Source of the DNA: Chamaecrista fasciculata
Lineage: Eukaryota > Streptophyta > Magnoliopsida > Fabales > Fabaceae
DNA length: 64,000 nt
Direction: 5' to 3'
Assembly (NCBI GenBank): GCA_003254925.1
Contig: QANZ01011063.1
Coordinates: forward strand, 1-64,000
A model generated the notes under the pieces. It saw nothing but the letters and a program-made list of their open reading frames with translations. It did not search any database and was not told where the DNA came from. Position 1 is the stretch's first letter. Each line of letters opens with the position of its first letter. This document shows positions 32,919 through 43,680 of this stretch, piece after piece. The position numbers and the translations under genes were made by a program.

Positions 32919-35046
32919 TGTTGGGAAATCACAGAGGGAGCGCAGCGGAAGAAAATAAAAATTTTTGGACTAAACGCAAATAAAACTAAAGGCTAACTCT
33001 GTGATTCCTTCCAGGATCCACTAACTATGTTTATACTAAGCAAGAAAAGATGTTTACCTAGTTTTGATCGGTGACTTATCGTATTCGCGAATTTGAGAAG
33101 TCCACAGAGTGTCCTTCCTCTACCAGTAATCCACACGAGCAGTTTGGCAGATGCCTAGGTGCTAGCCTCCTTCACTTCTTCCCAAGTGAAAAACAGGAAC
33201 TATATCTATGATTCTTGAATAATCAAGAAGTGTTCTTGATTATCAAGATTGATTGGGCTTAGGCGATTTTTCACTCTATATAGATGCTCTAGGCGAAATT
33301 CTTAGTCTGACTAAGAATTGATCTGTGTTGTGAGTTATCTCTGAGATAGGCGCCTAGTGCCTCTATTTATAGTGTTCTCATTCCTAGTTTTAGGGAATCC
33401 TAATCCAATTAGGATATCTCTAAGATATGGGATATCTTTTAGATATCTCAAAATATCTTTTGATTTATAATATTAAACTTAATATTATAATTCAAAAATA
33501 AAGGCCCAATTCGAATTTGACTATCCAAGATCAAATCTTGAGATCAAATCTTAATTTGCTCAAATCCTATTGGTTGGAATGAGTCATGAGATTTTGATTT
33601 TATAATTTAAATATTACTTTAATAATTAAATATAAAAATCGACTTTAGCCTAGACCCAAACTCTAAAATGCAAGATCAAATCTTCCATCCCAAGAAAGGG
33701 GGTAGGCGAAATTCTCATGGAGTTTTTGGAGGAATTTTATAACAACCCAAACTCCTTAGGTAGTTATAACTAATTCCTAACAATTTTGAATAAAAGAATT
33801 ACCTTAATATCTTTTAATTCAAATCCTATATCTTTTCCAAAAGATATTTATCTTATCTTTATTTAATTAATAAAAACAATTTCTATTAATAAAAATAAAG
33901 ATAATGAGGCGCCACCCTCATCCTTATGTTTCCCAATTTTAGTGAATTTAATAAATCAATAATTCCCTAATTTTTAGGAAACTTATTTAATTTATTTATT
34001 CACTAATATTTTAATTGTAAAACTATTTAACAATTAATTTAAATTTAAATTTGTCCAACAAATTTAAAACCTCAATCATAGATATTTATTTAAGACAAGA
34101 TTTAATGTCCTAAGACATTTAACTATGTCCTAAATTGTGTCACCTAAGTGACTCACGAATTAACCCTAATTCGTGTCCCAAAAATTAGCATCTTGATCCT
34201 GCTCATGTGTGACCCAGCAGGCCTCACGTGAAGTTGGCAGCAAATCATCTTTATGATTCACAAGTTGTGAGCGGACTCTAGCAAGCCATCACAACTACCC
34301 AAAACACGGGAGTTATCGCTTTAACGACTTTAACGATTTAACCTAAATACCACCTTGTCATAATTCCTATTGTCTCACGATATTTTGGTCATGGATCAGG
34401 CACGGGAATGTCATCCAAAATCCAAACCACAACTTTCTCGATTTCCTGAGTTAGTCCCAATTCCCAGCGTGGCCACGCATTTCTTGGACAGACTCATCGA
34501 GGGCGCCAGTTAAATATCTCTCATCTTAAATGAGGGACAAAATCCCATCTTGGTCAACCACATTCCTTTGCACGGTAATCAACCAAACCCGTACCTAGCC
34601 TGTATGGCTACCCTGCTACGGGTAACGTTGGACTAGGCCAAAGTTTGACAACTACAATGCCGGAATAGTCAAGACCTCAGGTCTAAGGCTATCGTGACAG
34701 GTGTACAGGAGAGGCTCGCTTATGACTAAACCCATGCAGGACTCTCCGGGTCGGTCCAGCAATTTGTAACCCTTACAAAATTGCACCATGGCTCTCGAGA
34801 AGCATCTAGTGCATGTATCTCTATACACCGAGGTCATGCTGGTCTTAGTTCATTTACGTTCCCACGTGAATGATCGACCAGGGACAGTTTTAGATTAATT
34901 ATCTTATAATTAATCAAGGACGCTATCATAGTAAACACGCTAATAATATGATAACAACATAATTTATCTCTATAAATTAATCAAAAATATATATGTTCAA
35001 ATAACACATAAATAAAATGATTGGCCCTAGGGCACAATCTCCATCA
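32919..35046. mobile_element. Solo LTR (2,128 bp), same family as 5424-7825
   Basis: It starts TGTTGGG and ends ATCTCCATCA with perfect 5-bp duplications ATTAT (32914-32918 and 35047-35051). It aligns along its length with the first solo LTR, including the 'gtgtgacccagcaggcc' and 'ctctccgggtcggtccagcaa' stretches. It is about 270 bp shorter through internal deletions. It has no coding content. It ends 158 bp before the start codon of the LRR fragment, within the promoter of that gene. Confidence 0.9.
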
Positions 35047-35147
35047 ATTATTAGTCCTTTTCAATTTTTATAATTAAAAGACTAAATTGAACATTCACTG
35101 AATAATAGAGGACAAATAATATTTTTCTTCCTCCTCTTTCAAAAGGT

Positions 35148-35155
35148 TATATATA
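35148..35155 (+). promoter_or_regulatory. TATA box of the LRR receptor fragment
   Basis: TATATATA lies 57 bp upstream of the start codon and about 100 bp from the end of the solo LTR, so the core promoter survived the insertion. Confidence 0.5.
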
Positions 35156-35204
35156 GTACTACATAGCCTCTCTCCCTTCATTAACTCATCTTCAATTACC
35201 TAAG

Positions 35205-35967
35205 ATGGCAAACCTCTCTTGTCATTTCTCCTCTTTCACTTTTTGTCTTCTTTGTCTTATGGTTTGTACTGCTTTAAGTAAGACCAATTTCTCTTCTGAT
35301 AAATCTTTACTTGTAGCTCTTAAAGCTTCCATTACCAATGATCCTAAACAATGTCATGACCAATTGGTCCATCTCTTCACCTCACTGTAATTGGATTGGT
35401 GTTACTTGTGATGTCCATCATCACAGAGTAAAAATCTTGAATTTGAGTGAGATGGATCTTAATGGCACCATACCTCCACATATTGGAAATATGACTTTTC
35501 TAGTTGAGCTTACTCTTATGAGCAACAACTTCCATGGTCATTTACCAAAAGAACTAGTCCAATTACGTAGACTGAGATTGCTCAATTTGGGCTACAATGA
35601 TTTTAGTGGAGAAATTCCAAAGTGGATTGGTGATTTATCTACACTTCAACACTTGATTCTTCGGAATAATACTTTTGGAGGTGTGATTCCTTTAAACGTT
35701 TCTTATTTGTCAAGGTTGGAGACCTTGGATTTGAATTATAATTCCATCAAAGGATTCATTCCGATTGAGATAGGAAGACTTCAAAATTTGAAGATTTTAC
35801 GCATTGCGGCGAATAATCTTTCAGGAAATATACCTTCAACTTTTTTTAACTTATCCTCACTCGAGAGAATCCGCTTATCTTATAACTCTTTATCAGGTAC
35901 GTCTTGCAATGTGTATTACATTTTTTCTATTAAGAAGGATAAATTAGCATATATATATATATATTAA
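35205..35967 (+). pseudogene. LRR receptor fragment (LRR-XII-like), frameshifted and truncated
   Basis: The product starts with a signal peptide (FCLLCLMVCTALSKT), then an LRR N-terminal cap (SSDKSLLVALKASITNDP and CNWIGVTC). About six plant LRRs follow, with phrases such as GTIPPHIGNM, GEIPKWIGDL and GNIPSTFFNL. One extra A in the AAA run at 35346-35348 shifts the frame within the cap; reading on in the next frame restores the expected TNWSISSPHCNW. After the last LRR the frame passes SYNSLSG and a GTACGT donor-like site, then becomes meaningless. No further LRRs, membrane helix or kinase domain are found before the LINE. Related intact proteins are pattern-recognition receptor kinases. Confidence 0.85.
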
Positions 35968-36372
35968 AGTCCAAGTCAGTCAATGTTTTAGACAAGCTTT
36001 CCTTTCTTCATTTCTTTAAGTTACAGAGCTTCCAGGGCCGACAAGTCTGAACTTTCTTTTGTGATTAAGTTTCAGTTTTTTGTTCCCATTTTTTTTCCTC
36101 CCCCTCATAGTATCTCTTTCTTCTTAAATGGAAAAAAGTTTCATTATGCCACATCCTATAGTCGACGAGTCAGTCTTTAAAAGATTAAAATATAAATGAA
36201 CCAAACATTATATTTTTCAATCCATTAAAAAATATACTATTTGATTATTTCAAGTACTAAACTATAAAATTTGATCTTTCAATAATCGACTTGTTAATTA
36301 ACTCAATGATCTTTCAAAAATTGAGTTGTTAATTTATTAATATATATATATATATATATTGATAGTTTGTTA
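35968..36372. other. Spacer between the LRR fragment and a MITE
   Basis: AT-rich sequence with weak inverted phrases at 36165-36330 and an AT microsatellite near 36336-36359. No LRR or kinase coding sequence was found. Confidence 0.5.
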
Positions 36373-36742
36373 GGAAAAAGTACATTTTTGATCTCATATC
36401 TTTTGTTCAGGTCTCAATTTGGTCCTGTAACATTTTTTGTTAGATTTTTTGTCTCAAATATTTTGAACAGGTGCATAATTGGTCCCATATCTTTTTTTTT
36501 TGTTACAGATTTGGTCTTATATCTTTGTAAAAAGTTTCACAGTTAGTCCAACAATGTGAAACCTTTTGTAAATATATGAGATCAATTTTGCAACCTGACT
36601 AAAAGGTATAAGACCGATTTTGCAATCTAACCCAAAGATATGAGACCAAAGGTACAAGATGGGACCAAATTGAGACCTAAGCAAAATATGAGACCGAATT
36701 GAGACTTGAGAAAAATTATGAGACCAAAGTACATTTTTGCCT
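36373..36742. mobile_element. MITE upstream of the LINE, near-perfect 9-bp TSD
   Basis: 'gtacatttttgatctcata' on the left is mirrored by 'tatgagaccaaagtac' on the right. The flanks AGTTTGTTA (36364-36372) and AATTTGTTA (36743-36751) match at 8 of 9 bases. Related elements occur at 47974-48402 and 56190-56540. Confidence 0.8.
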
Positions 36743-36751
36743 AATTTGTTA

Positions 36752-38989
36752 GGATATATTGCTTGGTAAGACACACCCCACCTCATACAAAATTGTCAAG
36801 ACCTTCACATTTCTCATTACACACTCCTTTTTAATGGTCATTTCATAAATTCATTCATCCCTCAACGGGGCGTAAGGCAAGGTGACTCTCTTTCTTCTTA
36901 TTTGTTTCTCCTATGTTCCAATCTCCTTACTTGCCTCTTGGATAATTTAGAGCAACATAAGACTATTAAGGGGATACAGTTTGCAAGAAAAGGTCTAGCG
37001 ATCACCCACTTAATGTACGCAGATGATACCATATTATTCTTTGAAGCCACCCCTGAAGCATGTTCTGCAATCAAAGCCACTCTTGATCTCTATGGAATTT
37101 TGGCAGGGCAAGATGTCAATAAACAGAAGTCTTCTATCGTTTTTAGTCCTAACACACCACATAAATTTAAGAGGTTCCTTTCCTCCACATTTGAGGTCTC
37201 ATATAAGCCGAATCTTGGAAGATATTTGGGAGTTTATGTTAATAATAAGTCCAATTTTTCAGAGATGATTGATAAGCTTAACCAAAAGCTTGGAGGGTGG
37301 AAGGCAAGACTTCTATCTCAGGCAGGAAGATTGGTTTTGATTAAATCAGTTCTCTCTAGCCTCCCATTGTACAGGATGAGTTCATTTGCAATCCCACAGA
37401 AGACTCTAAATCAAATGGATTCAATAGTTGTGAATTTTTTCTGGGGCTATAAAGGACAAAAAGCTGCCATACATCTCCTTCATAGAAATTACCTGTATCT
37501 CCCTAAAATTGAAGGAGGATTGGGAGTCAAATCATTCTCGCTAATGAACAAGGCTCTTCTAGCCAAACAGTTTTGGAGACTTACCCAAAACAACAATTCC
37601 TTATTCTCTGAGTGTACCATCTCCAAATATTTTAAAGGTGATCTTGAATCCTTACCCAAATGCACTTCCCAGCCTTCCCTTGCTTGGAGGAGTATTGGAG
37701 CAAATATGGAGCTCATTAGATCACATCTTTGGTGGCAAATCAATTCTAGTCGCCAAGTCTACCTCAACTCCAATTTCTGGTGGAGACCCCTTGCTCAAAC
37801 ATCTGCTTCAAACACCACAGTAAACAGTCTTATTAGTCACAATGCAGCTGTTTGGGATCAAAATCAGCTTCAACATTTTTATTTTGAATCAACTCAACTG
37901 CAGATTCATCAGTTAGCATTTTCTCTTCTTGATAGAAATGATCAACTCATTTGGAAACTGGCCACAGATGGCTTGTATTCGGTCTTCCATCACAGTTGCT
38001 TCCAATTTCACTGTCAACTGGTTGTGGAAGATAGATCTTCCCCCCAAGTTTCTCTTATTCCTATGGAAACTTTTACATCAAGCGATACCAGCTTCTGCAA
38101 TTTTGCAGCAGCATCATCTTAATATCTCACAACACTGTGTCTTTTGTTCAGGAGAAGATGAGTCCCTTCAACATCTTTTATGAACTGCCATTTCTCTAGG
38201 GCAGACTGGTTTGACTCTTCCCTCACTCTTCTTGCTTTAGCAGACACATCTGATTTCATATCTTGGCTGCAAAACTATTTGACGTTTTTTTATCAGTCCA
38301 AACAGATCTTGAGCTATCAATGCAGGTTTTTTATTATTCTACATTACTACATTTGGGAGACCAGAAGTAGAGTTTTTCATGATGGAGTGACGGTTACTCC
38401 AACTCAAGTCATCAACAAAGGACAGACTTTTCTTCAGATGTACTTGGATGCAAAGCAGTCTTCAAGTCAATCCACAAATAGTCCACACCGATCTCACTTC
38501 AATCATGCACCTCGATCCCTCCAAAATGTCCACTGGCATAGCCATAATGTCATTCATTTTTTTGTGCATCGAAATAGGAGAATGCTTTGCATCATTGCAC
38601 TACTCACAAATCGTGGTTCTTGGAGACAGTTGTTTCTTTGGCAAAATGTAGAACACAAGGACAAGCTGCACTTCCTCTTTTGGGCACTAAGAGATTGTTT
38701 CAAAAATCATATGACCTCTTTAGAGGATCTGCATTACATTGTGCTGCAGAAAAAAAGGGCATGTTAATTGGATCAGATCAACTTCTCAACCGCCTCTCCC
38801 CTTGCAACTGCTGATACAGGACATCTGTCAGATTCCGCCTTCACACGTCTCCTTCCTACTGGCAGAGAAGATGGGACGTACTCTCCTTCGTCACATATTG
38901 CAGTTTCTCCCATACTCTTATTTGCAGTTTGGTGATTTTGTTTCTTTCTTGTTGTAGGAACTAGTTAGCTTTGTATTAAAAAAAAAATG
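36752..38989 (+). mobile_element. L1-type LINE, 5'-truncated copy with poly(A) end
   Basis: The segment holds the back half of a plant LINE ORF2 and ends in a 10-A run at about 38980-38989, as expected for target-primed integration. The 5' end lacks ORF1, the endonuclease and most of the reverse transcriptase. The left border is uncertain because the reading frame is already open when it emerges from the MITE flank. I could not identify a target-site duplication. Confidence 0.8.
36797..38815 (+). pseudogene. LINE reverse transcriptase, zf-RVT and RNase H remnant
   Basis: The frame reads PQRGVRQGDSLSSYLF (reverse transcriptase box), then THLMYADDTILFFEA with the catalytic YADD, then the thumb-like GRYLGVYV and GGWKARLLSQAGRLVLIKSV. 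The reading moves to another frame near 37985, where WKIDLPPKFLLFLWKLLHQ and the Cys/His zinc-binding region occur. It shifts again near 38180 with NCHFSRADWF. RNase H-like sequence follows in mixed frames near 38500-38815. At least three frameshifts make it non-functional. The nearly 1.3 kb uninterrupted first block suggests moderate age. Confidence 0.88.
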
Positions 38990-39268
38990 TGCAACCCAAT
39001 ATATATTTGAACTTTTGGACATTATAAAAAAATGAGTTTATAAAAAGGTAAATTTTATTAAGAAAATAATTTATTTAAATTATTTTTTACTTAATCTAAA
39101 ATTTAGCCCAACACAAGTCTCATGCATCTTTTATCCAACAATATGACGATTTCTTTTTCTTTGTTTTTATGTTTTTTTCTTTTGATAGTAATTTTTATCA
39201 TTGCTTATACTTATTTTCAATTTTCAATTTTTAATCACAATAATAAAATTGAGCCAATTGATTAAAAA

Positions 39269-39773
39269 AGGTAAACTACACTTTAGTACGTTGAGGTATG
39301 GAACGATTACATTTTAGTACCATGTTCTTTCAAAAGTAACATTTTAATACCATGTTCTATTTGCCATTAGCATTTTGGAACCCAAAACTGTTTTTTCGCT
39401 ACCTTTTGACAAAAAAAGCACGTGTGTATCACGTGCATAGTCAAAAACACGAAATTCATCATCCTAAACTCATATTTCACAATTCAACCTCAAAAAAAAT
39501 ATGAAATTATATGCCTTCAAGTACATATTGGATCATGTTTTTTGGAGGTCGAATTGTGAAATCTGATTTCAGGATGGTAGATTTCGTGTTTTTGATCATG
39601 CACATGACTTATACGTGTTTTTTTCTATCAATTAGAGGTAACGAAAAAAAAAAGTTGTGGGTACCAAATTGATAACGACGAATAGAACATGATATCAAAA
39701 TGTCACTTTTAAAAGAGCAAGGTACCAAAGTGGAACCAGTCTATACCCTAGGGTACCAAAGTGTAATTTACCC
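39269..39773. mobile_element. MITE of the GGGTAAATTACAC family
   Basis: 'ggtaaactacactttagtac' is mirrored by 'gtaccaaagtgtaatttaccc'. Inner arms around 'tgtgtatcacgtgcatag' and 'catgcacatgacttatacg' are also inverted. The flanks are A-rich without a readable duplication. Confidence 0.75.
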
Positions 39774-39957
39774 AAAAAACATTTATTGATTATTTAACAC
39801 AAATTATATTGTCAACATTTTTAATAATAATATTAAATCCTAACACTCTATTGTTATACTAATTTTTCAATTTATTATTGTATTAGTATTTAGTAACGTC
39901 TAAGTCCTATCTTGGCAAACATTAAAATCAATTATGTTTTCTTTTTCTAAATGGTAG

Positions 39958-40471
39958 TGATATCGCCTCCCCTACTCAGCCACGGACCGCCGGACCTGCA
40001 AAACACCCTGATGGGGTTATTTCCCCAAGAGAGCCTCCGATGATCAAGTCAGTAATTAGGCAGAGTAAGAGTAGTGATATATGAATTGTGTGTGTGTTTA
40101 TTACCTGAGGACCATTTAGGGAGAGAGGAGGACGTGCGTAGGTGGGCCCTACCCTTAGGCCTCTAGGGGTAGGGTTGTTATGCTGGGAGGCTCTATGTAG
40201 GTGGGCCCCACCCCTAGGCCTCTAGGGGGTAGGGTTTGTTACACTAGGAGGGCCCACCTTGGAGACCAAGTCGGTTTGCTGGGATGGACCGGGCCTTGAG
40301 GAAGGTCAGTTGACGAACTCGATCGACAGAGCGGGGTCATGAGGGAGGTCGGTATCTGGATGTCCTTTGGGCTATTCCGTATCACCAGTCCCCCAAGTCT
40401 CAGTCCTGGGCCTTGCACAGGTCTGGGACTTTTATGTGCTTCACACTGAACCTTTGGGCTATTCTACATCA
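39958..40471. mobile_element. Solo LTR (514 bp), GC-rich, with perfect 5-bp TSD
   Basis: The termini are TGATATCG and CTACATCA, flanked by GGTAG at 39953-39957 and 40472-40476. It is much more GC-rich than its surroundings. It contains an imperfect tandem repeat of about 57 bp (from about 40138 and 40195) built on 'gtaggtgggcccta' and 'aggcctctaggggtagggtt'. No internal domain is present. It is unrelated to the two longer solo LTRs. Confidence 0.85.
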
Positions 40472-40476
40472 GGTAG

Positions 40477-40987
40477 TTTATCTTTTTGTATTATTTATAT
40501 AATAAAAACGAACCTTTATTTTTTTTATATGATGTTTTGGTGCTAGTAGAAGGGGATCCCAGATAAAGAAACTAATTAGACTATAGGCAGATTAGTTATT
40601 TTCTTAAGTAAGGTATGACCAGCCATAACAAGCTCAAAGACCATAAGCAAAAAAACGGGTCAAGGCCCTATTATGCTTCAAGATTAGAACTAATCCGATT
40701 ATAGAATGAAGAATTCCAATATGAAATTACTTCCAACTATACACCGGAAATGAATCAATAGAATTTATACTTTCTAATACACAAGATTCTTATGAAGACA
40801 ACTGTAGAGCATACTCATATAATTCTCATAAGATCCTCTATATTCATATATATTTTAGCTGGTCCTTTACAATTCGAACTTAAACCCCATACAAATCTAA
40901 ATAATGAGTATTTTAAATAATCCCCAATAACTAAAGCTTAAAGCATGAATTTTATATTACAGGAAATCTCGTTTCTTCATCTTCTGT

Positions 40988-41023
<36 letters not shown>

Positions 41024-41110
41024 NNNNTTTTTTTTTTTTTTTTGCCCATTTGGTGTCACACTCATACGCTTTGAGAAAAAAATCTTATCCAAATCTTTAT
41101 AAAAATATTG
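40477..41110. other. Unclassified sequence and poly-T assembly gap
   Basis: About 450 bp of sequence with no recognised gene is followed by a T run of roughly 30 bases, NNNN at 41024-41027, and more T. The length of the homopolymer is therefore unknown. Confidence 0.6.
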
Positions 41111-42117
41111 CAATGAATTATGACCACCAAGATGCATAAACTCAATTAAATGGCTATCATATGGTCCTAAGATCCACATCCCATCCAAACGACAAAATTT
41201 ATGGTATATATATATCCTTAATTGACGAGCTGTAAATTCATCCAATAATATGTATGAAAGTGATTTCATTTATTTGTTTTTCGTAAATGATTTTTGATTA
41301 ATTTTGTGGATATATGAGGTGAGAAATGATTTCTGATGAGTTTACATGGACAGACGATCGATGCATGCGTTTACCAAGACTATATATCTTAAGTGGGATA
41401 ATAGCTATCCACAGGAAGATGAATTTTGAAGATAAAATAATGAAGTTTCTTAATTTCTAAATTTAATTATAGTGATAAGCAATAGGCAAACGATGGCTAA
41501 TATTAAAGCTGTTCAGTGAACATTGAATCGAAGTGATAGGTTTAGGTATCAATTATGTCATGATCATGGTGGCAATGCCAATGATCAGGTGAGAGTAATA
41601 TAATGCATGGTGGTTAATTAATTCATGACAATCACAAAATATACAATAATAATGCCAATGACTAATTAATTAGATATTTTTGCATTCATTTTTAATCTCT
41701 TACTCCCCGCAACTTTGTGTGAATATATATATATATATATATATATATAATAGTTGTTTTTATATTTGTGGGTGCATTCATTTGGGCCTTGAGAATCTTG
41801 CATGGCAAAATCCACACACCATTTAGTGTATATGTTTTGTAATTTTACTTTATTATGATATGATTTTTTTAATAATTTACATGTGTAATTGAATAATTTA
41901 CTAGTTTCGAGCATGAAATTGGAGGAAACATTTTCAGCTTTTATTGATTCTTTATGTTATGACTAATTAACTAAATGATTTTTATTACAAAATGAATTGG
42001 GAAAGTTGAAAAAGGAGACATCCAAATAAAATGACCAATCCAAAATACAACATTATTTATTGATTTAATTTATCATCGAGTGAAAAGAAAATAATTATAA
42101 ACATCAACATTTAAACA
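41111..42117. other. Spacer without recognised features
   Basis: AT-rich DNA with an AT microsatellite at about 41725-41750. No gene or RNA is supported. Confidence 0.5.
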
Positions 42118-43680
42118 AATAATTTGAGAAAAGATAAATAATGAATTTGGAAAAATTATTAAAGAAAATTATGGTGTGGAGGGATTGAAAGAAAAGTTTA
42201 ATAAACAACTTACTCAAATATCAGGAGATTTCAACTTAATTGGCGAAAATTGGTATTACATGGAATTCAATATTTAATAAGATTAATGCATCTAAAGAAG
42301 TATGGCAAGATTTGTAGTACAAGTAATATTTGTATTATATAGTTTTATTTTTAAGTATGTTTACACTTAAATTATACTAATTGTTTGTGTTCTCGAATTA
42401 TTTTTTTGCAAAAAGAAAGATAGTATAAACAATTTTAAAAGAATGTATTCATGTCTAATTATGATATACTTGATGAAATATTTAATAATAGTGATGCTAG
42501 TAGTAAATTAAGTTATGCCTCTACAGAAGAGCCAAAAACCTCCCATGAAGAACAATTATTAGAAAATGATTTTCTTTTAAAGGGTGTTCACGTTGATTTA
42601 CAGTTTTTTAATGTTGAAGGTAAAAATTCAAATTTATTAGGTGATAAAAGGAAACAAATATTTGGAATAAGTAAGTGTCATCACAAAGATTTGAAACTTT
42701 CAAGGTTTGATAAATTAGAAGCTTCTTTAATAAGTGGAATGAAGTAGTAATGAATATTAGGAAAGAGACGGCTATAATAAAAATTGAAAGATACAAAAGC
42801 AAACAAATAAAACTACTCTTACTCCTTATTCCATATATGTGTACATGGAGTTGTTGGATTCCATGGAGGATGTTTTAAGTAAAATATATTAATAGTGCAA
42901 TGAAAAAAATTTAAAGATCAAGATTGGAGGCTCATATTTGTTAAAATGCCAACATTTAAAATGAAAGATTAGTTGGCATCTTTGGAGTAAGGTGCTAAAA
43001 TTGATTAATTTAGTTTGAATTAGAATCTTATCATTTTATATTATTTTATTGTTCGTCTCACATTAGATATTATTTATGTTGTAAAACCATCATAATTTTG
43101 TCTTTATACATTATTTATTTTTTAAAGATTGGTTAGAATCTTGTAATATTTATTATTATTTTTTATTAGTTAAATATGTCAATAAACAAATCAAAACATA
43201 TTTCAAATTCTGAGTAAAGTGCTTTTGACGATGAACTAGAAGATTTTATTGTCATTCATACGTGATGGAATTCATACATGATGGAATATCAAAGGTCATT
43301 TAATTTTCTGATAAAATTAAATATAGAATTTCTATTTTGACTGAAAGGATATACACACTTGAATATTTGGCTGGGCATGAAGCAAGATGTTATCAAAGTT
43401 TTCGAACAAATAAAGTTATATTTCAAAACTAATGTGATGTTTTGAAATATTTGGGAATTTTGAGTGATAGTAAAGATTTTACTATAGAGGAACTGTGGCA
43501 ATATTCTTTATAATAATTTGTCATAATTTACGCCACTGAATTGTTGATGAACGCTTTAAGCATTCTCTTTACAGTGTGAGCAAATGGTTTAGAGTAGTAT
43601 TAAGAGTGATAGGTGTACTGGTTACAAGAATCATTAAACCTATAAATCAAGGGACTATTGATCGACACCCATCGTAAGGT
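42118..43680 (+). pseudogene. PIF/Harbinger-like transposon remnant (Myb/SANT and HARBI1-like pieces)
   Basis: Two decayed parts lie in the order typical of plant PIF/Harbinger elements or their domesticated relatives. At about 42120-42320 the translation gives EFGKIIKENYGVEGLKEKFN and, one frame over, WNSIFNKINASKEVWQDL, matching the Myb/SANT-like DNA-binding domain. A 98-codon frame at 42451-42747 follows. At about 43350-43680 the phrases RCYQSFRTNKVIFQN, SDSKDFTIEELWQ, HNLRH, IVDERFKHSLYSVSKWFRVV and KPINQGTIDRHP follow the N-terminal part of HARBI1-like nucleases in order. Several stops and frameshifts interrupt it, and the DDE catalytic core is missing. Confidence 0.75.

Noticed and set aside
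34652..34837. 61-codon minus-strand frame
   Set aside because: It lies inside the solo LTR, and the homologous LTR does not keep the frame open.
5424..35046. One giant retrotransposon bounded by the two related LTRs
   Set aside because: Each LTR has its own distinct perfect 5-bp duplication (AAACA and ATTAT), and intact host genes lie between them.
36902..38122. Host gene for a 406-aa protein
   Set aside because: YADD and neighbouring boxes show it is LINE reverse transcriptase with downstream frameshifts.
40945..41269. Frames reading through the poly-T gap
   Set aside because: They contain undefined residues from NNNN and homopolymer Phe or Lys runs.
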